In this document: piece after piece, positions 7,814 through 15,855 of the stretch | How the letters are laid out: each line of letters begins with the position of its first letter | Position numbering within the stretch: the stretch's first letter is position 1 | Source: Kaistia granuli DSM 23481 | GTDB taxonomy: Bacteria; Pseudomonadota; Alphaproteobacteria; Rhizobiales; Kaistiaceae | Direction of reading: 5' to 3' | Length of the DNA: 64,000 nucleotides | Assembly: GCF_000380505.1 (NCBI RefSeq) | Contig: NZ_AQYH01000007.1 | Coordinates: forward strand, 455,082 to 519,081 | Made by a program: the position numbers and the translations under genes | Notes under the pieces: generated by a model | Told to the model about the DNA's origin: nothing | Databases searched by the model: none | Seen by the model: only the letters and a program-made list of their open reading frames with translations

Positions 7814-9219
7814 GTCGCCAACCTCTCGTGATTGATCAAATCCATGCGGGTAATCAGCCCGACAAATTCATCGCCGTCCATGACGATCGCCACTTCGTCG
7901 CGTTCGAATACCGGCAGCAGCGCATCGATCGGCTCGGCCGCCTGCAGCGTGTTGAGGGTTGTCACCATGGTGTCGCGCACCGAGGCGCTGAAATCGCCAC
8001 GCCCCTCATGGCCGAGCCGGCGCAGGCCGCTCAGCACGTCGCTCTCGTCGAGCAGGCCGATCAGATTGCCCTGCTCGATCACCGGCAGTTGCGAGACGTC
8101 GGCCGAGCGCATGCGGGCATAGGCGGTCGACAGCGTGTCGTCGGGGGCGACGGTGACGGTGGCGCCATCGGCATAGGTACGGGCGACAAGGTCGCGCAGA
8201 TTGCCGTGGCGGATCCGTTCGATCAGGCCCTGCTCGGCGACCCAGACGTCGTTGAAGACCTTGGAGAGGTATTTGTTGCCGCTGTCGCAGACGAGCGTGA
8301 CGACGTTCTGCGGCGTCGTCTGCTCGCGGCAATAGCGCAGCGCCGCCGCCAGCAGCGTGCCGGAGGAGGAGCCGGCGAGGATGCCTTCCTGCGCAAGCAG
8401 GGCCCGCGCCGCCGCCACGCTTTCGCGGTCGGAGATCGTGTAGGCGCGCGAGACAAGCGACAGGTCGGCATTCGGCGGCACGAAGTCCTCGCCGATGCCC
8501 TCGACGGCCCAACTGCCCGGCTCGATCGTCTCGCCGGTGTTGACCAGCGGCGCCAGAATCGAGCCCTTCGGGTCGGCCAGCACCATCTGCGTCGTCGGCG
8601 AGACGCTGCGGAAATAGCGGCCGATGCCAGTCAGCGTGCCGCCGGAGCCGACACCGACGACGATGGCGTCGACCTTGCCGTCCATCTGCTCGAAGATTTC
8701 CGGTCCTGTCGTCGTCTCGTGTGCCTGCGGATTGGCCGGATTGGCGAACTGGTTGACGAAGAAGCCCCCCGTTTCCTCGGCGATGCGGGCGCCCATGTCC
8801 TGGTAATAGTCGGGATGGCCCTTGCCGACATCGGAGCGGGTGGTGCGGACATCGGCGCCGATGGCGCGCAGATGCTGCACCTTCTCGCGCGACATCTTGT
8901 CGGGGACGACGAGGATCAGATGATAGCCCTTCGGCAGAGCCACCTGGGCGAGGCCGAGGCCGGTATTGCCGGCCGTCGCCTCGACGATCGTGCCACCGGG
9001 CTTCAGGCGACCGTCCGCCTCGGCGGCGCGGATCATCGAGAGCGCGATGCGGTCCTTGATCGAGCCGCCGGGATTTTGGCTTTCCAGCTTGACGAACAGC
9101 CGGCAGGGGCCGGTGTCGAAGGTCGTCAGTTCGACGATCGGCGTCCGGCCGATCAGATCGAGGCTGGAGCGGACGGGGCGGGGCAGGGGAAGCGGGGACG
9201 AAACGGCTCGATCGGTCAT
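7810..9219 (-). CDS. Cystathionine beta-synthase-like PLP enzyme with C-terminal CBS-domain pair
   Basis: A 469-residue protein. The catalytic domain (about 15-340) has the PLP lysine in GGSIKDRIA, the EATAGNTGLGLA loop and the glycine-rich GVGSGGTLTGIGR; there is no N-terminal heme motif. Two CBS modules follow (roughly 345-405 and 410-469), each with the LPVIEQGNLIG-type or VGLITRMD-type core, implying regulation by an adenosyl ligand. The ATG at 9219 has GGAGG 5 nt upstream; a GTG further upstream overlaps that Shine-Dalgarno. It is translationally coupled to the downstream gamma-lyase. Confidence 0.9.
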   Translation of the reverse strand: MTDRAVSSPLPLPRPVRSSLDLIGRTPIVELTTFDTGPCRLFVKLESQNPGGSIKDRIALSMIRAAEADGRLKPGGTIVEATAGNTGLGLAQVALPKGYHLILVVPDKMSREKVQHLRAIGADVRTTRSDVGKGHPDYYQDMGARIAEETGGFFVNQFANPANPQAHETTTGPEIFEQMDGKVDAIVVGVGSGGTLTGIGRYFRSVSPTTQMVLADPKGSILAPLVNTGETIEPGSWAVEGIGEDFVPPNADLSLVSRAYTISDRESVAAARALLAQEGILAGSSSGTLLAAALRYCREQTTPQNVVTLVCDSGNKYLSKVFNDVWVAEQGLIERIRHGNLRDLVARTYADGATVTVAPDDTLSTAYARMRSADVSQLPVIEQGNLIGLLDESDVLSGLRRLGHEGRGDFSASVRDTMVTTLNTLQAAEPIDALLPVFERDEVAIVMDGDEFVGLITRMDLINHERLAT

Positions 9220-9532
9220 GAGTGCCTCCACACGGCGCAGTCGCAGCGGTGCACAGGATGTGGCGTCTGCGCCGGGATCGGCAAGCCCGGGCGTTCCGGC
9301 ATAGCTGCGATGCGCGCAAAATCATGCCTTTCCGCCAGGTCGCGGATCTGACAGCGCCAGCGGCTGGCACTCCGGAAACCCGCGGATATGCTGGGCGGGC
9401 GAGCGTCGGCGCCGCGCTCACCGAATTGGCGGCTTGCCGAGCGAGAAAAGTCATTATAACGTCCTTACGTCATAATCTAAAAGGCGGCCGAACACCGTCG
9501 GACCGTCGGTTACAAAAATACGGAGGGGTACC
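9220..9532. other. Divergent intergenic region between the transsulfuration and sugar-uptake operons
   Basis: About 310 bases with no coding signal I can support. The last 90 bases are AT-richer and carry the inverted repeat listed separately, then GGAGGGGTACC as the Shine-Dalgarno of the binding-protein gene. Promoters for both operons must lie here. Confidence 0.7.
9453..9476. promoter_or_regulatory. Operator candidate: 24-base near-perfect palindrome
   Basis: ATTATAACGT, a CCTT spacer and ACGTCATAAT form arms matching at 9 of 10 positions, 57 bases before the binding-protein start. The right arm contains CATAAT, which resembles a -10 box, so a bound protein would block initiation. The operon's own GntR/UTRA regulator is the natural candidate ligand (inference). 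Confidence 0.5.
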
Positions 9533-10840
9533 GTGACGATCAGACCGTTGATGGGCTTGTTTCTGGGTTCCGCCATGGCCGCTTTCACGAGCGTCGCCAG
9601 TTTGAACGTGGCTTGGGCGGAGGACGTAACCGTATCGTTCCTGACGCACTGGCCGCCGGAGACGGTCGCCAAGCTGGAAGCCGCCGCCGCCACCTACGCC
9701 AAAGACCATCCGGGCGTGAAGGTCGAGGTGCGCGCCGTGCCGTTCGGCGACCTGCTGACGACGCTGCGCTCGCAGGCCGGCCAGGCCGGCGGCCCGACGA
9801 TCGCCGGCATCTATGATCTCTGGCTGCCGGAGCTGGCGCGCGACAAGCTCGTCAACGCCGCGCCGGAAGCGAACGCCGCCGACGTCACCACCAACTGGCC
9901 GAAGGGCGTCGCGACCGCCGCCAGCGTCGGCGGCACGGTCTATGGCTATCCCAACGAGATCGACGTCTACGCGCTCAACTACAACAAGAAGCTGTTCGAG
10001 GAAGCCGGCATCAAGGAAGCGCCGAAGACCTGGGATGAATTCTACGCCGCGGCCGAGAAGCTGACCAACAAGGACAAGGGCCAGCAGGGCTTCGGCATGA
10101 TCAATTCCTGGGCGGCGGGTGTCGTCCATCCCTTCGCCTCGCTGCTCGCCTCGAATGGCGGCGCGCTCGTGGTTGACGGCAAGCCGCAGCTCGACAGCGA
10201 GAACGCCAAGGCGACGTTCGAGCTCTACGAGAAGCTGATCAAGTCCGGCGCCTCGGTTGCCACCATGGGCACGGCCGACGCCAACACCACCGGTCCGTTC
10301 CTCGACAATTTCGTCTCCGGCAAGACCGGCATGATCATCATGGCGAACTGGTGGGAATCGGCGCTGAAGGCCGGCATGGGCGACCGCTTCGCTGACGTCG
10401 CCACCGCGCCGATCCCAGTCGGCCCGAAGGGCGACGGACCGCACTCGATCTCCTATTCCTGGATGACCGTCGTCTCCGATGGCGCCTCGGACGCCGAGAA
10501 GAAGGCAGCCTGGGACTTCCTCGGCTGGTTCAACGGCCCGACCTCGGGCGAGAACGGCGCCTCGGCCATGGGTGACCTGCTGCAGTCCATGGGCATCCTG
10601 CCGTCGCGCACCTCCGACGTCGCGGCCTTCGCCGAACGGCTGAAGACGCCGTTCCTCGCCGGCTATGTCGACGTGCTGTCGGAAGCCCGTCCGTTCCCGA
10701 CCGTGCTCGGCGGCCAGGAATTCACGGAATCGCTGCAGAGCCATATCGAGGCGGTGCAGTTCGGCAAGGAGACGGCCGCAGAGGCCGCCGCCGCTGCCCA
10801 GGCTGATGCCGCCGCGATCCTGGAAAAGGCCGCGCAGTAA
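9533..10840 (+). CDS. Carbohydrate ABC transporter, extracellular substrate-binding protein
   Basis: A 435-residue family 1 (MalE/UgpB-like) solute-binding protein. A signal peptide ends at about residue 29 (VAWAEDV). Typical elements follow: HWPPETVAKLEAAAATYAK, YGYPNEIDVYALNYNKKLFEEAGI, PKTWDEFYAAAEKL, a MIIMANWWES segment lining the ligand site, and an Ala/Glu-rich C-terminal helix. It starts with GTG preceded by GGAGGGG. It heads the sugar cassette. The ligand is unknown; the downstream kinase and SIS protein suggest a sugar or amino sugar. Confidence 0.9.
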   Translation: MTIRPLMGLFLGSAMAAFTSVASLNVAWAEDVTVSFLTHWPPETVAKLEAAAATYAKDHPGVKVEVRAVPFGDLLTTLRSQAGQAGGPTIAGIYDLWLPELARDKLVNAAPEANAADVTTNWPKGVATAASVGGTVYGYPNEIDVYALNYNKKLFEEAGIKEAPKTWDEFYAAAEKLTNKDKGQQGFGMINSWAAGVVHPFASLLASNGGALVVDGKPQLDSENAKATFELYEKLIKSGASVATMGTADANTTGPFLDNFVSGKTGMIIMANWWESALKAGMGDRFADVATAPIPVGPKGDGPHSISYSWMTVVSDGASDAEKKAAWDFLGWFNGPTSGENGASAMGDLLQSMGILPSRTSDVAAFAERLKTPFLAGYVDVLSEARPFPTVLGGQEFTESLQSHIEAVQFGKETAAEAAAAAQADAAAILEKAAQ

Positions 10841-10860
10841 GGGGCCTCCGAACCGCTCGC

Positions 10861-11066
10861 CGTCATCCGGGCTTGGCCCGGGATCCATCCAGCCGACCGG
10901 CTTGGGACGCTGAATGGATTCCCGCCTCCGCGAGGAGGACGGAGGAGGGGTTCGCCCGCGCAAGCGGGAGAGGGGCGAGGGCCTTGCTTGCAGAGCCCGA
11001 GCCCCGACCGACGCCATTGAGAGACCCTCACCTCAACCCTCTCCCGTGACCGGGAGAGGGGAAGGT
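10861..11066. repeat. REP-like hairpin block between binding-protein and permease genes
   Basis: Three imperfect palindromic units. The first begins CGTCATCCGGGCTTGGCCCG and recurs, better preserved, at 31750 and partly at 37340. The second and third are built on CGCCCGCGCAAGCGGGAG and CCTCTCCCGTGACCGGGAGA. Together they fill most of the 269-base gap between two genes of one operon. As RNA they would fold into stable hairpins able to protect the upstream message from 3' decay. Confidence 0.75.
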
Positions 11067-11109
11067 CGAGTCACGTCCGGCCTGCCATGAATAGAGAACA
11101 CGCATACCG

Positions 11110-11997
11110 ATGATTGGCCTTCGAAAATCGATCTTCGCCATGCTCGCGCCGAGCCTGAGCCTGATCGCCCTGTTCATCCTGGTGCCGATCGCGCTCACCA
11201 TCTGGCTCGCCTTCACCAAATGGTCGGTGCAGACGCCGTTCTCGAGCGCCACCTTCATCGGCTTCGACAATTTCCGCGAGATTTTCGGGTCGACCTCCGT
11301 GGGGCGCGACTTCAAGGGCGCGATGATCAACACGGCGCTCTATTCGGCCATGTCGATCGCGCTGATCCTGCCGCTTTCCGTCGTCTTCGGCATGCTGATC
11401 CACCAGGCCGAACTGAAGGGCGCCAATATTCTCCGTACCATCCTGTTCGCCACCTACATGGTGCCGATGATCGCTGTGGCGCTGGTGTTTTCAAAACTCT
11501 ATTCGCCGACCGAGGGGCCTTTCAACCAGATGCTGGCCTGGATCGGCATCGGGCCGCAGCCCTGGCTCTCCTCGCCCGATACGGCGCTGGTCTCTGTCGT
11601 GCTGCTCAATGTCTGGCAGCAGGTCGGCTATTTCACCATCCTGATCATCGCCGGCCTGACCCAGATCCCCCAGTCGATCTATGAGGCGGCGAAGATGGAC
11701 GGCGCGCGCGGTCCGGCGCTGTTCGGCTTCATCACGCTGCCGCTGCTGAAGCGGACGCTGCTGTTTTCTGTTGTCATCGCCCTGATCAACGCCGTGCAGG
11801 TGTTCGAGCCGGTGGCGCTGATCACCCAGGGCGGCCCCGTCGGCTCGACCAATGTGCTGACCTACCATATCCGCCGCGTCGGCATCGAGCGGGCCCAGGG
11901 CGGGCTCGGCTCGGCCATGTCGGTGACGCTGCTTCTGGCGCTGGTCGTCACCGTCACCGCCGTCTTCGCCCTCGCACGCCGGGAGGAACGTCGATGA
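11110..11997 (+). CDS. Carbohydrate ABC transporter permease (MalF-type)
   Basis: A 295-residue inner-membrane protein with six predicted helices. The EAA coupling loop that contacts the ATPase is visible as YEAAKMDGARGPALFGFITL. It begins with the MalF-like LAPSLSLIALFILVPIALT helix. No clear Shine-Dalgarno precedes the ATG, and a 269-base REP-bearing gap separates it from the binding-protein gene, so its expression is probably lower. It overlaps the next gene by four bases (ATGA). Confidence 0.9.
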   Translation: MIGLRKSIFAMLAPSLSLIALFILVPIALTIWLAFTKWSVQTPFSSATFIGFDNFREIFGSTSVGRDFKGAMINTALYSAMSIALILPLSVVFGMLIHQAELKGANILRTILFATYMVPMIAVALVFSKLYSPTEGPFNQMLAWIGIGPQPWLSSPDTALVSVVLLNVWQQVGYFTILIIAGLTQIPQSIYEAAKMDGARGPALFGFITLPLLKRTLLFSVVIALINAVQVFEPVALITQGGPVGSTNVLTYHIRRVGIERAQGGLGSAMSVTLLLALVVTVTAVFALARREERR

Positions 11998-12860
11998 GCG
12001 CCCGCGGTCGTCTTCCCGCCGGCGCCGCCGCCTCGACCGGCTGGCGCGCCTTTCTCTATCTCCTGATGATCGCGATCGCCGTCGCCTCGGCCTTTCCGCT
12101 CGTCTGGATGGTCCTTTCCAGCCTGAAGACGCCGGCCGAGGCGATGCAGACGCCGCCGGTCTGGCTCCCCGCCACGCCGTCGCTCGACGCCTATCAGAAG
12201 GTCAATGAGCTGATCCGCGTCGGCCGCTCCTTCGCCAATTCGGCCCTGATCGCCGGCATCACCACGGCGGGCATCCTCGTCACCTCGCTGATGGCCGGCT
12301 ACGCCTTCGCCAAATACCGCTTCCGCTACCGCGAGGTTCTGTTCGCCATCACCATCGCGACGATGTTCCTGCCGCCGATCGTGACGCTGATCCCGCTCTA
12401 CCGGCTGGTCGGCTCGATCGGCCTCAATGCCAGCCTCGCCGGCGTCATCCTGCCCAATCTCGCCAACGCCTTCGGCATCTTCCTGATGCGCCAGTTCATC
12501 GCCGGCATGCCAGACGAACTGCTGGAGGCGGCGCGCCTCGACGGCGCCTCGGAGTTCCGCATCGTGTTCCAGATCGTCGCGCCGGCCGTGGCGCCGGCAC
12601 TTGCCGCGCTGGCCCTGTTCGCCTTCGTCTATCACTGGAACAGCTATCTCTGGCCGCTGACGGTGCTGCAGGGCAATTCCGACAATTACCCGATCGTGAT
12701 CAGCCTCTCGCGGCTGCTCTCCTACAACCGTTCCGCCGTCAATACGGGCTTGGTCATGGCCGGTGCGACGCTGGCCGTGTTGCCGCCGCTGATCCTGTTC
12801 GTATTCCTGCAGCGCTTCTTCGTCCGCACCATCACGGCGTCCGGAGTGACGGGGCAATGA
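11994..12860 (+). CDS. Carbohydrate ABC transporter permease (MalG-type)
   Basis: A 288-residue partner permease with six predicted helices. The EAA loop reads LEAARLDGASEFRIVFQIVAP. The N-terminal SAFPLVWMVLSSLKTPAEA is typical of MalG-type permeases. GGAGG precedes the ATG by 7 nt, and the start overlaps the previous stop. No ATP-binding subunit gene follows; a shared MsmK/UgpC-like ATPase encoded elsewhere would have to energise the pair. Confidence 0.9.
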   Translation: MSARGRLPAGAAASTGWRAFLYLLMIAIAVASAFPLVWMVLSSLKTPAEAMQTPPVWLPATPSLDAYQKVNELIRVGRSFANSALIAGITTAGILVTSLMAGYAFAKYRFRYREVLFAITIATMFLPPIVTLIPLYRLVGSIGLNASLAGVILPNLANAFGIFLMRQFIAGMPDELLEAARLDGASEFRIVFQIVAPAVAPALAALALFAFVYHWNSYLWPLTVLQGNSDNYPIVISLSRLLSYNRSAVNTGLVMAGATLAVLPPLILFVFLQRFFVRTITASGVTGQ

Positions 12861-13753
12861 GCACCATATCCCACGTCCTCGCCCTCGATCTCGGCGGCAC
12901 CAGCCTGCGCGCCGGCTTCGCGCCCGCCGACGCGCCGGCCGAGCTCGGCACCGTCGAACGTTGCCCGGCGCCGGCAAACGCCGACGCGCTGCGGGAAAAG
13001 GTGCAGGCGCTGATCGCGGCGCATGGCGGGCCGCTCGCCGGCATCGGCATCACCATTCCGGGCCTGGTCGAGGGCACGGTCGCCCGCTGGGTACCGAACC
13101 TGCCGCATCTCGACGGCGTCGATCTTGGCGAACTGCTGGCGTCGGCCGGTGTGCCGGTCGCGGCCGGCAATGATGCGCAGATGGCGCTGCTCGCCGAGGC
13201 GAAGCTGGGCGCGGCAAAAGGCCTTGACGACGCCATCCTGCTGGCGATCGGCACCGGCATCGGTTCCTCCGTGCTGGCCGGCGGCCGTATCGTTCGCGGC
13301 AGCCGTGGTGGGGCCTGCTCCTTCGGCTGGGCCTCGGCCGACATGGCGGATCCCGGCGAGGATCGTTCCGGCTGGCTCGAACGGCAGGCGGCGGGCCGGG
13401 CGCTCGACCGGCTGGCGCGCGAGATCGGACTTGCCGACGGCGCCGCCCTGATCGACGCGGCGCGACGGGGCGACCGGGCGGCCAGCCTTGCCATCCATAC
13501 CGCCGGCACGGCGCTCGGCACGGCATTGGCAGGCGCCGTGGCGCTGCTCGATCCGGCGGCTGTCCTGCTGGCGGGCGGCGTTTCCGAGGCGGTCGACGTG
13601 CTGGCGCCGCCGCTGCGTGCGTCGCTGGCGCGCAATCTGCCGCCGCATCTTCGATCCATCGACATCCGGCCGGGCCAGTTCGGCCCGCGCGCCGGCCTCG
13701 TTGGCGCAGCCTTGGCCGGGGCCCACGGGCCCGAATGGTGGAGGGTCCGATGA
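12857..13753 (+). CDS. ROK family protein, atypical sugar kinase lacking the zinc motif
   Basis: A 298-residue ASKHA-fold protein, coupled to the permease gene by an ATGA overlap. Nucleotide-phosphate motif ALDLGGTSLRAGF (residues 10-22), GIGITIPGLVEG, AGNDAQMALLAEAKLG with the presumed catalytic Asp, and ILLAIGTGIGSSVLAGG are all present. In the next segment, where ROK kinases have an E-x-G-H substrate motif and a C-x-C-G-x2-G-C-x-E zinc site, this protein has GGACSFGWASAD and GWLERQAAGRAL. The zinc cysteines and the histidine are absent. It may phosphorylate an unusual sugar or act as a non-zinc ROK enzyme. Confidence 0.8.
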   Translation: MSTISHVLALDLGGTSLRAGFAPADAPAELGTVERCPAPANADALREKVQALIAAHGGPLAGIGITIPGLVEGTVARWVPNLPHLDGVDLGELLASAGVPVAAGNDAQMALLAEAKLGAAKGLDDAILLAIGTGIGSSVLAGGRIVRGSRGGACSFGWASADMADPGEDRSGWLERQAAGRALDRLAREIGLADGAALIDAARRGDRAASLAIHTAGTALGTALAGAVALLDPAAVLLAGGVSEAVDVLAPPLRASLARNLPPHLRSIDIRPGQFGPRAGLVGAALAGAHGPEWWRVR

Positions 13754-14493
13754 CCGAAGGTCTGATTACATCCCTCGACCGGCGCCGGCCGGAGCCGCTC
13801 TGGCACCAGGCCGAGCGCGTCATCCGTTCGCATATCGAGGCGGGCGAATGGCCGGCCGGTTCGCAGATCCCGGCCGAGGACCGGCTGTGCGAACTGCTCG
13901 GCGTCAGCCGCATCACGGTTCGCCACGCGCTGCGCAATCTGGAGGCGCTCGGCCTGCTCCGGCGCGAGCATGGCCGCGGCACCTTCGTGCGCAGCGCCAC
14001 CGTGGTGGCCGGCGCGCGCGGCCTGACCAGCTTCACCGACGAGATGGCGGCGCTCGGCCTCACCGTCGGTTCGCGCATGCTGGCGCAGGAGATCGTGCCG
14101 GCGAGCGTCCGCGTCGCCGCCGCGCTGGAGATCGAGGAGGGCGAGCCGGTCGCCATGGTCCGCCGCCTCCGCCTCGGCAATGGATCGCCGATTGGCGTGC
14201 AGACGGCGCATCTGCGGCTCGATCGCGTGCCCGGCCTGCTGGACGAGGACCTTTCCGGCAGCTCGCTCTATGCCCAGATCGAGCGCCGCTACGGCATCAA
14301 GCCGTTCGAGGCGACCGAGATCTATCGCGTCGGCGCCGTCGGGCCGGAGGATGCCGAACTGCTCGAGATCGAGGCGGGCAGTCCGGCCTTCATCGTCGAG
14401 CGCCTCGCCGTCGACCCGCGCGGGCCGTTCGAATTCACCCTCTCGATCATGCGGGGCGACCGCTACGAGATCCGCTCCACCCTGCGGATCTGA
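13750..14493 (+). CDS. GntR family transcriptional regulator (HutC type, UTRA domain)
   Basis: A 247-residue regulator. The winged helix-turn-helix is at about 12-78 (PLWHQAERVIRSHIEAGEWPAGSQIP, abbreviated here to its edges PLWHQ and GSQIP, then RITVRHALRNLEALGLLRREHGRG split around VRHAL). The UTRA effector domain follows at about 90-240, ending FEFTLSIMRGDRYEIRSTL. The ATG overlaps the ROK stop (ATGA) and GGAGG lies upstream. HutC-type regulators usually sense a phosphorylated sugar or metabolite of their operon. The palindrome at 9453-9476 is the best operator candidate. Confidence 0.9.
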   Translation: MTEGLITSLDRRRPEPLWHQAERVIRSHIEAGEWPAGSQIPAEDRLCELLGVSRITVRHALRNLEALGLLRREHGRGTFVRSATVVAGARGLTSFTDEMAALGLTVGSRMLAQEIVPASVRVAAALEIEEGEPVAMVRRLRLGNGSPIGVQTAHLRLDRVPGLLDEDLSGSSLYAQIERRYGIKPFEATEIYRVGAVGPEDAELLEIEAGSPAFIVERLAVDPRGPFEFTLSIMRGDRYEIRSTLRI

Positions 14494-14540
14494 CGCATCG
14501 CCTCGACCCACTTCCCACGGATCATCTCAAGGAGACCATG

Positions 14541-15326
14541 ATGTCCGATTTCTACCTGCACCGCCTGATCAAGCTGATCGAGAAGGCCGGATCGGCCAAT
14601 GACGCAGCCCTCAACGAGGCGGCCCAGCGCTTCTCCGAGTCGCTCGCCAAGGGCGGCCTGATCCACCTGTTCGGCTCGGGCCATTCGGTGCTGCCGACCC
14701 AGGAGGCCTTCCCGCGCTACGGCTCGTTCGTCGGCTTCAACCCGCTGACCGACCCGCGCGTCATGTGGCACAACGTGCTCGGCGCCGGCGGCGTACGCGA
14801 GCTGCTCTGGCTGGAGCGGATCGAGAACTACATCGACAAGTTCCTCGATCACCAGCCGCTGAACGCCGGCGATTCGATCATCATCTACTCGCATTCCGGC
14901 ACCAACTCGGCCGGCATCGAGACGGCGCTCTACGCCAAGGCGCGCGGCCTGTTCGTCGTCGCCGTCACCTCGAAGGCGAACGACAAGCCGGCCAAGCACT
15001 CGTCGGGCAAGCGCCTGAAGGACGTCGCCGACGTCGTCATCGACACCAACTCGCCGGTCGAGGACGCCATCGTCCCGATCGAGGGCTGGAGCCGTCCGGT
15101 CTCGGGCTCGTCGACCGTGCTGGCGATGATCCTGACGCATGAGCTGATCGCGCGTACCGCCGACCAGCTGTCGAAGAAGGGCGTCGAGCTGCCGGTCTTC
15201 GCCTCGCCGACGATCGAGGGTGTCACGCTGCACGACACCGACGTGATCTACGGCATCTATCGCGAGAAGATGATCGAGGCGCAGCAGAAGCACCTCAAGA
15301 CCTTCCAGGACAAGATGAAGGGCTGA
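14541..15326 (+). CDS. SIS-domain protein, UPF0309 family
   Basis: A 261-residue phosphosugar-binding (SIS) protein. LIHLFGSGHSVLPTQEAFPR and SIIIYSHSGTNSAGIETALYA are the two phosphosugar-binding loops of the fold, and residues around SGKRLKDVADVVID complete the domain. AAGGAG at 14529-14534 serves two adjacent ATGs; I use the second (14541) on spacing. As last gene of the cassette it is the likely isomerase, etherase or deaminase acting on the sugar phosphate made by the ROK protein. Neither substrate nor reaction is established by sequence. Confidence 0.87.
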   Translation: MSDFYLHRLIKLIEKAGSANDAALNEAAQRFSESLAKGGLIHLFGSGHSVLPTQEAFPRYGSFVGFNPLTDPRVMWHNVLGAGGVRELLWLERIENYIDKFLDHQPLNAGDSIIIYSHSGTNSAGIETALYAKARGLFVVAVTSKANDKPAKHSSGKRLKDVADVVIDTNSPVEDAIVPIEGWSRPVSGSSTVLAMILTHELIARTADQLSKKGVELPVFASPTIEGVTLHDTDVIYGIYREKMIEAQQKHLKTFQDKMKG

Positions 15327-15351
15327 TCGGCCCTCGCACTCCGGGACCTAG

Positions 15352-15388
15352 AAACGCCGCGAACCGCTGGGTTCGCGGCGTTTCTTTT
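15352..15388 (+). terminator. Strong intrinsic terminator closing the sugar cassette
   Basis: A perfect 14-base-pair stem (AAACGCCGCGAACC) with loop GCTG is followed by TTTCTTTT, 25 bases after the SIS gene stop. Confidence 0.9.
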
Positions 15389-15490
15389 GAAGGTTGTGCG
15401 ATCCCTGTTTGCCCAGGAACGGGCCCATAGGAGTGGCAGGTTGAGACCTTCGCCGCCCGGGCTGATACACGATCGGTTCAGTCGGGATTA

Positions 15491-15519
15491 TTGACAGCGG
15501 CGCGAAGATTGGGAAATCT
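15491..15519 (+). promoter_or_regulatory. Possible promoter for the small ORF and osmC
   Basis: A perfect TTGACA hexamer, 17 bases, then AAATCT as a poor -10. It lies about 90 bases before the small ORF at 15610. Confidence 0.3.
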
Positions 15520-15609
15520 CGTGCCTGGCCGGCCCGAAGGGGCGGTGGCCGAGAAGCGATGGAGAGATGCCGGGCAGCCGCGCAAGCGGCGCAATTCGGG
15601 AGATACAGG

Positions 15610-15801
15610 ATGACCTACGCCTTCGACTGGCCCCGCGATGCCGCGGTGGCGCCGACCGCCGCCAGGACTGTTACTCCGCTCGTCGTGTCCGACAGAGCCA
15701 ATCCGGCCGAAACCGACTACCCGCCACATGGCCGGACCGGCGATGATCGCGACACCACATCGGATATCGTCTGGACACTGGCCTACTGGCCGTGGTTGTA
15801 A
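15610..15801 (+). CDS. Small hypothetical protein, Trp-rich C terminus
   Basis: 63 residues, starting at an ATG preceded by GGGAGATACAGG. There is no recognisable family and no membrane helix. The N terminus is MTYAFDWPRD, the middle is polar, and the protein ends DIVWTLAYWPWL, with three tryptophans among the last eleven residues. It lies between a strong terminator and the osmC gene, with a TTGACA hexamer upstream and a 9-bp hairpin just downstream. It could be a genuine small protein or a leader peptide. Confidence 0.42.
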   Translation: MTYAFDWPRDAAVAPTAARTVTPLVVSDRANPAETDYPPHGRTGDDRDTTSDIVWTLAYWPWL

Positions 15802-15813
15802 GCCTTCGAACCA

Positions 15814-15834
15814 GGGCCGGAGTCGCTCCGGCCC
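15814..15834 (+). other. Hairpin between the small ORF and osmC
   Basis: GGGCCGGAG, loop TCG, CTCCGGCCC: a perfect nine-base stem starting 12 bases after the small ORF stop and ending 21 bases before the osmC start. No T-run follows, so it is more likely an mRNA processing or translation element than a terminator. Confidence 0.5.
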
Positions 15835-15855
15835 GCCATTCGAGGACGAGCGAGT

